Assembly: GCA_027063325.1 (NCBI GenBank)
Contig: JAMOSA010000060.1
Location: 1-16,432 of the forward strand
Direction: 5' to 3'
Length of the DNA stretch: 16,432 nucleotides
Source of the DNA: Campylobacteraceae bacterium
GTDB lineage: Bacteria > Campylobacterota > Campylobacteria > Campylobacterales > Sulfurovaceae
The notes beneath the pieces are model-generated. The model ran no database searches. It was not told where the DNA came from and saw only the letters and a program-made list of their open reading frames with translations. Shown piece by piece: positions 1-7,755 of this stretch (position 1 is the stretch's first letter; every line of letters starts with the position of its first letter). Position numbers and translations under genes: made by a program.

Positions 1-384
1 TTTCTTTTTAAATTTTATATCGCAATAGTGATATCTGTAATATACTGGTTTACATCTACAACTACTACCACTCTACCTCCAAAAGGTAAAAAACATAATG
101 AGAAATACTACCAGACAAAACTCTGTAGAGAATTAGGTGGCAAAATGGAGTATAGACTCAAGGATAAAACCAGAGTAGATTGCTTGACCAATGAGTATGC
201 AATAGAGGTTGATTGGGCTAAAAAGTGGGCAGAGGGTATTGGTCAGGCACTCTACTACTCATTGATGACAGGTAAAAAACCAGCAGTTGGTTTGATAGTG
301 GGCAAAAGAGACAAACGATATATAAAAAGACTCCAAAAAGTCTCAAAAGAGTTTGATATAGAGATATTTTTGATAGATAAATAG
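1..384 (+). CDS. Membrane-anchored PD-(D/E)xK-like nuclease-fold protein, 5' partial
   Basis: No named family is certain. The frame is open to base 1, so the GTG at 28 is not a safe start and the gene begins outside the window. The first visible residues (FLFKFYIAIVISVIYWF) form one hydrophobic segment, probably a signal anchor, followed by a Thr run and a Pro/Lys linker. Counting from the GTG, a compact domain covers residues 22-118. It has D51 (RVDCL), then E60-V-D62 (AIEVDW), K65/K66, and Q73 in an IGQALYY helix. This pattern resembles PD-(D/E)xK nucleases of the RecB/Holliday-resolvase type, although the usual ExK is ExD here. E25 on the first helix could complete the site. Small proteins of this kind are common and uncharacterised. 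The fold assignment is inference; nuclease activity is not shown. It converges on feoA across a hairpin, so it is not part of the iron operon. Confidence 0.75.
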   Translation, partial: FLFKFYIAIVISVIYWFTSTTTTTLPPKGKKHNEKYYQTKLCRELGGKMEYRLKDKTRVDCLTNEYAIEVDWAKKWAEGIGQALYYSLMTGKKPAVGLIVGKRDKRYIKRLQKVSKEFDIEIFLIDK

Positions 385-393
385 ACTTTCAAG

Positions 394-428
394 AAACCTC
401 AGCTAAAAGCTTAGCTAAGGTTTTTATA
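394..428. terminator. Hairpin between convergent genes
   Basis: Bases 394-406 (AAACCTCAGCTAA) pair with 411-423 (TTAGCTAAGGTTT) around an AAGC loop, with one mismatch. The right arm runs into a T tract, so on the plus strand this looks like an intrinsic terminator for the nuclease-like gene. It also lies just beyond the feoA stop and may serve as a weaker bidirectional terminator; the minus-strand T run is shorter. Confidence 0.7.
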
Positions 429-438
429 TTTACAATCG

Positions 439-666
439 CTACTTTACCTCTGAGACTTCAATCTTGTCAGCTTCATCTTTTCTTAATGCTATCAAAGTAC
501 CATCAACATCTATCTCGATTGTACTTTTACCTATTGAATGGCTCATTACCTTAATTTTTTCATTTGGTATAATACCAAATGAGTATAATCTATTTTTTAA
601 CTCCTCTTCTGCTTCTATTGCTGTAATAATAGCCTCTTTACCTATATCTAAATCTGTTAATAACAT
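439..666 (-). CDS. feoA: FeoA, SH3-like accessory protein of ferrous iron uptake
   Basis: Small cytoplasmic protein (75 aa) of the Feo system, thought to bind or regulate the FeoB transporter. The whole protein is one FeoA/SH3-like domain: a helix with the EEELKNRLYSFGIIP motif at residues 20-34, then a beta-rich half with a Gly/Lys turn and the closing GTLIALRKDEADKIEV strand pair. Its length is normal for free-standing FeoA. It starts 10 bases after feoB. The feoB stop codon TAG (679-677) forms part of the Shine-Dalgarno TAGGAG, so the two genes are probably translationally coupled. The order feoB-feoA is the reverse of the familiar feoA-feoB arrangement. Expression should follow the Fur-like site upstream of feoB. 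Confidence 0.93.
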   Translation of the reverse strand: MLLTDLDIGKEAIITAIEAEEELKNRLYSFGIIPNEKIKVMSHSIGKSTIEIDVDGTLIALRKDEADKIEVSEVK

Positions 667-676
667 TATTTTGCTC

Positions 677-2800
677 CTAAACCAAAACTCTTGTGAGATT
701 ATATGTAATAAAACTTAATATCCACGCTACTGATGTTGTCATTATAAAAAGATATCCCAAATATCTCCAACCTCCAGCCTCTCTTACAAATACAGCCATC
801 GAAGCAAAACAAGGAATATACACCATTACAAATACAATAAATGCCAATGCTACAGGAAGAGTTAAATTCTCTTTTAGTTTTTGTTGTAAAGATTTGCTAT
901 CTTCTGTAACCTCTTCACCTAGTGAATATAATACACCCAAAGTTGATACTACAACCTCTTTTGCGGCAAGTCCAGTCTCTAAGGCAACTCCTAATTTCCA
1001 ATCAAACCCAAGTGGTGCAAAAAAAGGCTCTGTAAATTTTCCAATTTTACCTAAATAGCTCTCTTCTAATAATTTACTACTTAGCTCTGCTCTTAATTGA
1101 TCTTGTCTATTTTTATCTTGAGTTTGAGTTATAAGTTGATTGTATCTACTTTCAATATTTGGTTGCTTTGGATAGTTACTTGCAAACCAAACCAGTGCAG
1201 AAGCCACTAATATAAATGTACCAGCTTTACTAAGATAATCTTTAGCTTGTCCATAAACTACATGATATATAAGCTTTAATGATGGCATTCTATACTTTGG
1301 CATCTCCATTACAAATGGGTCATCTTCACCTTTGAATACAAATACTCTCAATATTTTTGCCATTACAAGACCAAGCAAAGCACCTATAACATATATAAGA
1401 AAGAGTATATTACCAGCATCTTTTGTAGCAAAAAATGCTCCTGCAAAGAGTACATATATTGGTATTCTTGCACTACAACTCATAAAACCAAGTATAAACA
1501 GAGTAATCATCCTGTCACTCTTGCTCTTTAGAGTCCTGGTTGCCATATATGCTGGTACTGTACAGCCAAATCCTGTTACTAGTGGTATAAAACTCTTGCC
1601 ATGTAATCCAAATTTGTGAAAAAATCCATCAAGCAAAAATGCAACTCTAGCCATATACCCAGTAGTCTCAAGTAGTGCAATTCCTAAAAATAGTATTATA
1701 ATATTGGGTAAAAACAGTACTACTGCACCAACTCCCCCTATAATACCATCAGAGATCAAAGATGCTAATTCACCTTCACCCAAAAGTGCTTTAGTCTCCT
1801 CTGCCAAATATCCAAAAAATCCATCTATATAATCCATAGGTATAGCACCAAGAGTAAATGTTAGATTAAATAATCCCCACATCAAAAATAGAAATATAGG
1901 AATACCTAAATACTTATTAATCAAGAGATTATCTATCTTTTGTGTAATATTTTTTGCTCTTTGGTTTTTAGTAGCAATTACCTCCATCTTTGCACCTTTT
2001 GCAAATGCAAAATGCTCATCTGCAAAAATCTCTGATATATTTTTTTTGCCTGTATGCAAATATATATGCTCCAAAGCCTCTCTTAACAGAGGTAAAAGCT
2101 CTATCCATATAGGATCTTCATGCATCTTTTTATATATCTGGGTATCCTCTTTGAGTAATCTTATAGCCAAATGTCTATATGGTATATCACTCTTGTATCC
2201 CTTCTCTTGGAAAAATTTTACAAGTTTTTCAATCTCCTCTTCTATAAAATCACTATATATAATTTTTGAATTTGTCTGAGTCTGTTTATATACAGAGACA
2301 ATAGCTTTCATTAGATCTTCAATACCCTCTTTTGTTTTTGCACTCGTAGCAATTACAGGAACTGCAAGAATTTTTGATAACTGCTTTGTATTTATCTCTA
2401 TTCCTTCTGCTCTTGCTTCATCTATCATATTGAGTACTACTATCATCTTTTTACCAAGTTCCATAAGTTCAGCTGTAAGAAGTAGATTCCTTTGCAGATG
2501 TGTAGAGTCAACTACATTTATAATCAAATCATACTCTTCATTTAGCAAATACTCTTTGGTAACCTTCTCTTCCATTGTAAAGTCATTTAGTGAGTATGCT
2601 CCTGGTAAATCAACTATATCTATCTCATATTCACAACATCCACTTTCATCACAATATCTTGTAACCACCTCCATCTTTTCTACTGTAACACCAGCAAAGT
2701 TACCTACATGGAGCTTTGCATTGGATATAGCATTAATAAGTGAACTCTTACCTACATTTGGCTGTCCCACCATTAAAACTTTAATTTTTTGGATCTCCAT
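677..2800 (-). CDS. feoB: FeoB, ferrous iron transport GTPase
   Basis: Inner-membrane Fe2+ uptake protein (707 aa, full length). The N-terminal GTPase domain has G1 GQPNVGKSS (12-20), G2 T39, G3 DLPG (64-67), G4 NMID (124-127) and G5 TSAK (152-155). A helical GDI-like spacer follows. From about residue 290 comes the polytopic membrane part with the two conserved gate motifs, GFGCTVPAYMATRTL near 405-420 and YIPCFASMAVF near 659-669. An unusual feature is the loop between G2 and G3, which carries three cysteines (C50, C55, C56) in a short acidic segment. A Shine-Dalgarno AAGGA lies about 6 bases before the ATG, and a Fur-like operator lies just upstream. The gene leads a two-gene operon with feoA, and the pabB stop is 95 bases further upstream. 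Confidence 0.98.
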   Translation of the reverse strand: MEIQKIKVLMVGQPNVGKSSLINAISNAKLHVGNFAGVTVEKMEVVTRYCDESGCCEYEIDIVDLPGAYSLNDFTMEEKVTKEYLLNEEYDLIINVVDSTHLQRNLLLTAELMELGKKMIVVLNMIDEARAEGIEINTKQLSKILAVPVIATSAKTKEGIEDLMKAIVSVYKQTQTNSKIIYSDFIEEEIEKLVKFFQEKGYKSDIPYRHLAIRLLKEDTQIYKKMHEDPIWIELLPLLREALEHIYLHTGKKNISEIFADEHFAFAKGAKMEVIATKNQRAKNITQKIDNLLINKYLGIPIFLFLMWGLFNLTFTLGAIPMDYIDGFFGYLAEETKALLGEGELASLISDGIIGGVGAVVLFLPNIIILFLGIALLETTGYMARVAFLLDGFFHKFGLHGKSFIPLVTGFGCTVPAYMATRTLKSKSDRMITLFILGFMSCSARIPIYVLFAGAFFATKDAGNILFLIYVIGALLGLVMAKILRVFVFKGEDDPFVMEMPKYRMPSLKLIYHVVYGQAKDYLSKAGTFILVASALVWFASNYPKQPNIESRYNQLITQTQDKNRQDQLRAELSSKLLEESYLGKIGKFTEPFFAPLGFDWKLGVALETGLAAKEVVVSTLGVLYSLGEEVTEDSKSLQQKLKENLTLPVALAFIVFVMVYIPCFASMAVFVREAGGWRYLGYLFIMTTSVAWILSFITYNLTRVLV

Positions 2801-2815
2801 ATTTTATCCTTATTT

Positions 2816-2843
2816 TGATAATAATAATCATTTCTGAAATGAT
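2816..2843 (-). promoter_or_regulatory. Fur-like box and promoter of feoBA
   Basis: Bases 2816-2830 (TGATAATAATAATCA) match the Fur 7-1-7 pattern TGATAATnATTATCA at all but one defined position. An overlapping perfect inverted repeat, ATCATTT-CTG-AAATGAT, spans 2827-2843. On the minus strand a TATAAG box at 2850-2845 would place the transcription start near 2838, inside these repeats, so bound Fur would occlude polymerase. Iron repression of feoB by Fur is well known in Campylobacterota. The promoter position is inference. Confidence 0.75.
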
Positions 2844-2895
2844 ACTTATATTTTCTTAAATTAAACTTTTTAAAATATGGTAGTTTTTGAGCATA

Positions 2896-3864
2896 TCAGT
2901 GTGGTATATAGATTTTATCAATCAACTCTTTATATTCTGTTTTGGGATTACTATCTATTGTTATACCTCCACCACTTTTATATACAAAACCTCTACTCGT
3001 TTGCTCTATATATCTAATAAGCACAGTTGATATTACCTGATTTTCTTTACAAATTCCAAATATACCTGTATAAAATCCCCTCTCATACCCTTCAACACTC
3101 TTAATTATCTCTATACTTTTTCGTTTTGGAGTACCTGTGATAGAACCTGCTGGAGTTATGGTATCTAATATATCACCTAATCTACTTCTCCAATTTTGTG
3201 GCAAAGAGGCAGTTATTTTGGAGCTAACCTGTAACAACTCTTTATCTCCTGCATGAATTTTATCTATATATCTAAAATCTTCAACTCTTGTACCACCTGC
3301 TACCATATTCAAATCATTTCTCATCAAATCAACTATCATTGTATGCTCTGCAAACTCTTTTTGATTGTTTAAGATTATCTCTTTGGCATTTGGTAAAGAA
3401 GCATCAATAGTACCTTTCATTGGATGTGTTGAGATGATACCATTATCTATCTCTATAAATGTCTCTGGAGAGAATGATACAAACATATCTTCTACCATTA
3501 CTCTATATTTTGCTTTTGCATACTGATATATCTCTTTGAGTGACAGAGTTGTATATATAGTAGTTGGCTGTGTAAGGTTGAGCAGATATGTATCACCCGC
3601 TTTGATATGCTCTGTTACTATATTGAATTTCTCAAGATACTCCAGATATCCAACAGAAACTTTTTTTATAGCAGTAGTTGTAGAGTTGTAACTACTGGCA
3701 GTATCAATACAGAAGTGCAATTTATTACTGCACTTTTCCAAGCTTGAAGCATATATCTTTGATTTGTCATAAGATATGAGAAAGCAGAAGGATTTTGATA
3801 CAGCTCCAAGGTGGTTTATATACTCAAACCCCTCTTGCCGTCCCATCCACGGCAAAGTATGCAC
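2896..3864 (-). CDS. pabB: Aminodeoxychorismate synthase component I (PabB)
   Basis: Chorismate-binding enzyme (322 aa) that aminates chorismate to 4-amino-4-deoxychorismate for folate synthesis, using ammonia from a PabA-type glutaminase not in this window. The catalytic half is intact: HPMKGT at 147-152, MIVDLMRNDL at 176-185, and PAGSITGTPK at 238-247. The lysine in PMKGT (K150) is the PabB hallmark; anthranilate synthase TrpE normally has alanine there. The protein is much shorter than E. coli PabB because most of the N-terminal half is missing, as I recall for other Campylobacterota. The start is a GTG two bases after the pyrB stop. An ATG at 3846 (residue 7) is an alternative, and neither has a strong ribosome binding site, so coupling to pyrB is likely. 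No PabC lyase domain is fused at the C-terminus. Confidence 0.92.
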   Translation of the reverse strand: MHTLPWMGRQEGFEYINHLGAVSKSFCFLISYDKSKIYASSLEKCSNKLHFCIDTASSYNSTTTAIKKVSVGYLEYLEKFNIVTEHIKAGDTYLLNLTQPTTIYTTLSLKEIYQYAKAKYRVMVEDMFVSFSPETFIEIDNGIISTHPMKGTIDASLPNAKEIILNNQKEFAEHTMIVDLMRNDLNMVAGGTRVEDFRYIDKIHAGDKELLQVSSKITASLPQNWRSRLGDILDTITPAGSITGTPKRKSIEIIKSVEGYERGFYTGIFGICKENQVISTVLIRYIEQTSRGFVYKSGGGITIDSNPKTEYKELIDKIYIPH

Positions 3865-3866
3865 TC

Positions 3867-4745
3867 TTAATTATCCAACAAAAGAAGTTTCAATACTGCC
3901 ATACGAATATATACACCATTTTTTACCTGGTCTAATACCATAGAGCGTGGATCATCTAATATATCATCAGATATATCTATATTTCTCATTACAGGTCCAG
4001 GATGCATTACCAATATACCTCTATCTTCTAATAACTCTTCTGTTATACAATAGTGTTTTGCATACTCTTCATAATCATCAAATATGGGTTTTTTATGTCT
4101 CTCAAGTTGAGCTCTTAAACTCATAATAACATCAACTTTATCTATAATATCTTCAATACGCTCATATTTTGGCAAATCTATATCTGGCATAAATGGTTTT
4201 GGAGCTACCAAAGATACATCTATACCTACCCTCTTAAATAGCCTTATATCACTAGAGGCTACTCTTGAATTTATAATATCACCTACTATTGCAACTCTAA
4301 GTCCCTTTATATCATCTTCAAAAAACTCTCGTAGAGTAAAGAGATCCAAAAGTGCCTGTGTAGGGTGAGCATAATTACCAGCTCCAGCATTAATAACCGG
4401 AGTCAAATCCATATCAGCAAGTATTTTGGGAGTCTCATTACTGCTGTGTCTTATAATTACACCATCTGGCTCCATAGCACACAAGTTTGCAAATGTATCC
4501 TCAAGTGTTTCTCCCTTTTTGGTAGAACTCTTTGCAGGATCAAGATGTACAATATGAGCTCCTAGTCTCTTGGCAGCTACTTCAAATGAACTTCTTGTTC
4601 TTGTAGAATTTTCAAAAAAGAGCGTCATAATCAAATGATTTTCAAGTAGAGGAGGCGGAAGTTGTTTTTTGAAAGATTTAGCATCTTGCATAACAGCTTC
4701 TAATTGTTTATCTGAGAGATTGTCTGTATCTACTAAATGTTGCAT
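3867..4745 (-). CDS. pyrB: Aspartate carbamoyltransferase catalytic subunit
   Basis: Forms N-carbamoyl-L-aspartate from carbamoyl phosphate and aspartate, the committed step of pyrimidine synthesis (292 aa, normal length). It has the carbamoyl-phosphate loop STRTR (47-51), the SSxxKGE loop (73-79), RH at 99-100, HPTQALLD (127-134), and a late HPGP motif. The start is placed at the ATG (4745-4743) rather than the TTG immediately before it, because AGGAG at 4755-4751 lies 5 bases from the ATG but only 2 from the TTG. That Shine-Dalgarno includes the TAG stop of the upstream yajQ-like gene. No regulatory pyrI follows; pabB follows two bases later. Confidence 0.97.
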   Translation of the reverse strand: MQHLVDTDNLSDKQLEAVMQDAKSFKKQLPPPLLENHLIMTLFFENSTRTRSSFEVAAKRLGAHIVHLDPAKSSTKKGETLEDTFANLCAMEPDGVIIRHSSNETPKILADMDLTPVINAGAGNYAHPTQALLDLFTLREFFEDDIKGLRVAIVGDIINSRVASSDIRLFKRVGIDVSLVAPKPFMPDIDLPKYERIEDIIDKVDVIMSLRAQLERHKKPIFDDYEEYAKHYCITEELLEDRGILVMHPGPVMRNIDISDDILDDPRSMVLDQVKNGVYIRMAVLKLLLLDN

Positions 4746-4753
4746 CAATACTC

Positions 4754-5257
4754 CTATTTGAAGTTACCAAATACAAGTGGCGCTTTTAACTCCAGCTTTC
4801 TAATCTCACTTATTACCTTTTGGAGATCATCTATCTTTTTACCACTTACTCTAATCTCATCACCTTGAATTGAGGGTGTTACTTTAAGTCTAAGATCCTT
4901 GATTGCTTTTACTATCTGTTTGGCTTCATCTTTTTCAATGGAATCTACTATTTTATAAATTACTTTTATATTACCACCACTGATTCCCTCACTCTTTATC
5001 TCTTCAAGAGATTTTGGTGATAATCCTCTTTTGATCATTTTGGAGATTACAATATCTTTTAGTGCATCAATTTTACTATCACTCGAACTTGACAAAGAGA
5101 GTATCTTTGACTTTTCATTCAGATCAATTTCAGCCTTTATTCCCTTGAAATCGAATCTCGTTGCTATCTCTTTTTGGGCTTGGATAATGGCATTTTTCAT
5201 CTCCATCATATCAAGCTTTGCCGATATATCAAAGTAATGCTCTTTACTCTTTGCCAT
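4754..5257 (-). CDS. yajQ: YajQ-family nucleotide-binding protein
   Basis: Protein of 167 aa matching the YajQ family end to end. It has the early SAKLDMMEMKNAI helix, the TRFDFKG signature at about residues 33-39, the GGNIKVIYKI strand, and the typical C-terminus (LKAPLVFGNFK; many relatives end PLQFxNFR). It folds as two ferredoxin-like domains. A Xanthomonas member was reported to bind cyclic di-GMP and others bind nucleotides, but the cellular role here is unknown and should not be transferred with confidence. AGGGAG lies 4 bases before the ATG. Nine bases separate it from the hom stop and eight from the pyrB start, so it is transcribed within the biosynthetic block without an obvious pathway link. 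Confidence 0.93.
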   Translation of the reverse strand: MAKSKEHYFDISAKLDMMEMKNAIIQAQKEIATRFDFKGIKAEIDLNEKSKILSLSSSSDSKIDALKDIVISKMIKRGLSPKSLEEIKSEGISGGNIKVIYKIVDSIEKDEAKQIVKAIKDLRLKVTPSIQGDEIRVSGKKIDDLQKVISEIRKLELKAPLVFGNFK

Positions 5258-5266
5258 AAGACTCCC

Positions 5267-6529
5267 TTATTTTTCTATACGAATCATAGTGATATTATCA
5301 TCTACAGACTCTAATCCTCTTAGAGCTTTGATAGCCTTTAACATCTTTTTCTCTTTACATAAGTGGGTAGTAAAGAGTAGTCTTACTCTATCTTTGTATC
5401 TTGATGGTTTTTGCAACATAGATTCTATAGATATACCATACTCTCCCATTGTAGAAGCAACAGAAGCTAAAACTCCTGGTTTATCTTTGACTTTTATTTT
5501 TAAATAGTATTGAGAAGATATTTCATCTTTTGGCAGTAGCTTCAATCCACTCTCAAGCCCCTTTTTATATCCAAGCATTGGACCACTATTGCCTCTGACA
5601 ATATCTACAATATCTGCGATTACTGCACTAGCAGTTGCATCTCCACCAGCACCTGGACCATAAAACATAGTCTCTCCAACACTATCACCTACAACTGATA
5701 CTGCATTCATTACTCCATCAACTTTGGCTATCATACTAGAAGCTGGTATAAGTGTAGCGTGTACCCTCATCTCTACACCACTATCAACCTTTTTTGCAAT
5801 TCCTAGCAATTTAATCTCATAACCAAACTCTTGGGCAAACTCTACGTCAGTTTGAGTAATATTCTCAATCCCATCTATTACTATATCTTCTGGTTTTGCA
5901 TCTATACCATATGCAATAGAGCCTAATATAAGCAGTTTGTGAGCAGCATCAAAACCACCTACATCAAATGTTGGATCAGCCTCTGCATATCCCAACTCTT
6001 GAGCCTCTTTGAGTACATCATCATACCTAACACCCTCTTTTATCATTTTTGTCAGCATATAGTTGCATGTACCATTCATAATACCTTTGATACTCTCTAT
6101 ATGATTAGCACTCAAACCATTTCTTAATGCTCCAATTATCGGTATGCCACCTGCTACACTCGCTTCATATAACAAAGGTGTATCTTTTGCAATCTCTTGC
6201 AATTCATATCTGTGATATGCAAGTAGTGCTTTATTGGCAGTAACAACAGCTTTGCCATTTTGTAAAGCTTTTTTTACCAATATATATGGCTCTTCCACTC
6301 CACCCATAAGCTCTACTACTATATCTATATCATCATTATTTATAATATCATAAGGATTATCGGTAAGTGCTATATCAATATCTCTTTTTTTATCTATATT
6401 TTTTACTGCACCAAGTATTGGTACTATCTTTTTACCTGCACGAGCCTCTATAATATCACTGTTTTCTATCAATATTCTAGCTACACTTGTACCTACTGTA
6501 CCAACACCCAATATCCCTACTTTTATCAT
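5267..6529 (-). CDS. hom: Homoserine dehydrogenase with C-terminal ACT domain
   Basis: Reduces aspartate semialdehyde to homoserine with NAD(P)H, the branch point to threonine and methionine (420 aa, usual for the single-function ACT form). The Rossmann motif GVGTVG is at 8-13 and the substrate domain has VTANKALLA (K100), AGGIPIIGALRNGL and the signature EADPTFDVGGFDAAHK (183-198, K198 catalytic by family). The ACT domain, about 345-415, probably gives feedback control by threonine. The ATG overlaps the TAA of the upstream aminotransferase by one base (TAATG), with AGGAG 8 bases ahead, so the two are translationally coupled. Confidence 0.97.
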   Translation of the reverse strand: MIKVGILGVGTVGTSVARILIENSDIIEARAGKKIVPILGAVKNIDKKRDIDIALTDNPYDIINNDDIDIVVELMGGVEEPYILVKKALQNGKAVVTANKALLAYHRYELQEIAKDTPLLYEASVAGGIPIIGALRNGLSANHIESIKGIMNGTCNYMLTKMIKEGVRYDDVLKEAQELGYAEADPTFDVGGFDAAHKLLILGSIAYGIDAKPEDIVIDGIENITQTDVEFAQEFGYEIKLLGIAKKVDSGVEMRVHATLIPASSMIAKVDGVMNAVSVVGDSVGETMFYGPGAGGDATASAVIADIVDIVRGNSGPMLGYKKGLESGLKLLPKDEISSQYYLKIKVKDKPGVLASVASTMGEYGISIESMLQKPSRYKDRVRLLFTTHLCKEKKMLKAIKALRGLESVDDNITMIRIEK

Positions 6530-7755
6530 TACTGATTCTCCTTTTGCAAAGTTGCAAGATACTTTTTGATATTTTTTGCAGCTTGTCTTATGCGTTTTTC
6601 ATTTTCAATGAGTGCAATTCTTACATACTCATCACCATACTCACCAAATCCAATACCAGGACTTACTGCTACCTGGGCTTTTAGTAACAACTCTTTAGAA
6701 AACTCCAATGAACCCATCTCTCTTGCTTCTTTTGGAATCTTTGCCCATATAAACATAGATGCTTTTGGAGTACCTACATCCCAACCCGCTTTGCCAAAAG
6801 CCTCTATCAATACATCTCTTCTTCTTCTATATTTTGGTACCACTATCTCTTCTACCAGATGCTCATACTCATCAAGTGCTACTGTAGATGCTACCTGAAT
6901 AGGCGTAAACATACCATAATCAAGCCAGGATTTGATCTTTTGTAATGCTCCAACCAGTTTTTTGTTTCCAACTATAAATCCTACTCTCCAACCAGCCATA
7001 TTATAGCTTTTGGATAATGTAAAACTCTCTACAGCTACATCTTTTGCACCATCTACTTGTAAAATCGATGGTGTTTTATACCCTTCATAGGTAATATCAG
7101 CATAGGCAATATCACTGATTATATAAAATCTCTCTCTTTTTGCTATCTCAACAAGTCTTTTATAAAAATCCAGAGTAACTGTTGCTGTTGTTGGATTATG
7201 TGGAAAGTTGACAACCAAAAATTTGGGCTTTGGTACAGAGTTTTTTAGAGCATGTTCTAAATCTACAAAGAATCTATCCTCATCTACCTCAAAACTCTTC
7301 TCATCAAAGGTAAGTTTCATCTTCTCTACATTTGCACCAGCAAGTATAAAAGCGTATGAGTGTATAGGGTATGTAGGATCTGGCACTATTGCCACATCAC
7401 CTGAATTTGCAATAGCTTGAACCAAGTGTACATAACCCTCTTTGCTACCCATTGTAGCTACTGCTTCAAGTTCAGGATCTAGTACTACATCATACTTTCT
7501 TAGATACCAATTACAAATAGCAAGTCTTAATTTATATATACCCTTACTTGCACTATATCCGTGTACATGAGGTTTTTTGGCTGTCTCAATGAGTTTATCA
7601 ATTACAGGTTCAAATGCTTTGCCATCAGGATTACCCATAGAGAAATCTATTACATCAGCACCTGCTCTCCTTTCTGCCATTTTCAATTCATTTACAACAG
7701 CAAATACATACTTTGGAAGGCGATTTATCTTTTCAAACTGTATCTCATCAAACAT
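6529..7755 (-). CDS. Class I/II aminotransferase, AlaC / LL-DAP aminotransferase-like
   Basis: PLP-dependent fold-type I aminotransferase (408 aa). It shows the cofactor set: NFPHNPT with N187, SDIAYAD with D215, and the Schiff-base lysine K249 in SKSYNMAGWRVGF. An Arg near the C-terminus (YVRIALIEN) should bind the substrate carboxylate. The ITYEGYKTPSIL segment resembles the AlaC/YfdZ alanine aminotransferase group. Close relatives are often labelled LL-diaminopimelate or aspartate aminotransferase, so the substrate is open. Coupling to hom by a one-base overlap favours a role in the aspartate family of amino acids. The ATG directly follows the TAG of the upstream RodZ-like gene, with AAGG about 8 bases earlier. 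No truncation is visible. Confidence 0.93.
   Translation of the reverse strand: MFDEIQFEKINRLPKYVFAVVNELKMAERRAGADVIDFSMGNPDGKAFEPVIDKLIETAKKPHVHGYSASKGIYKLRLAICNWYLRKYDVVLDPELEAVATMGSKEGYVHLVQAIANSGDVAIVPDPTYPIHSYAFILAGANVEKMKLTFDEKSFEVDEDRFFVDLEHALKNSVPKPKFLVVNFPHNPTTATVTLDFYKRLVEIAKRERFYIISDIAYADITYEGYKTPSILQVDGAKDVAVESFTLSKSYNMAGWRVGFIVGNKKLVGALQKIKSWLDYGMFTPIQVASTVALDEYEHLVEEIVVPKYRRRRDVLIEAFGKAGWDVGTPKASMFIWAKIPKEAREMGSLEFSKELLLKAQVAVSPGIGFGEYGDEYVRIALIENEKRIRQAAKNIKKYLATLQKENQ

Noticed and set aside
2430..2837. 135-codon plus-strand open frame opposite feoB
   Set aside because: Antisense to the conserved GTPase domain of feoB, with low-complexity Ser/Phe composition; it also runs through the Fur-like site.
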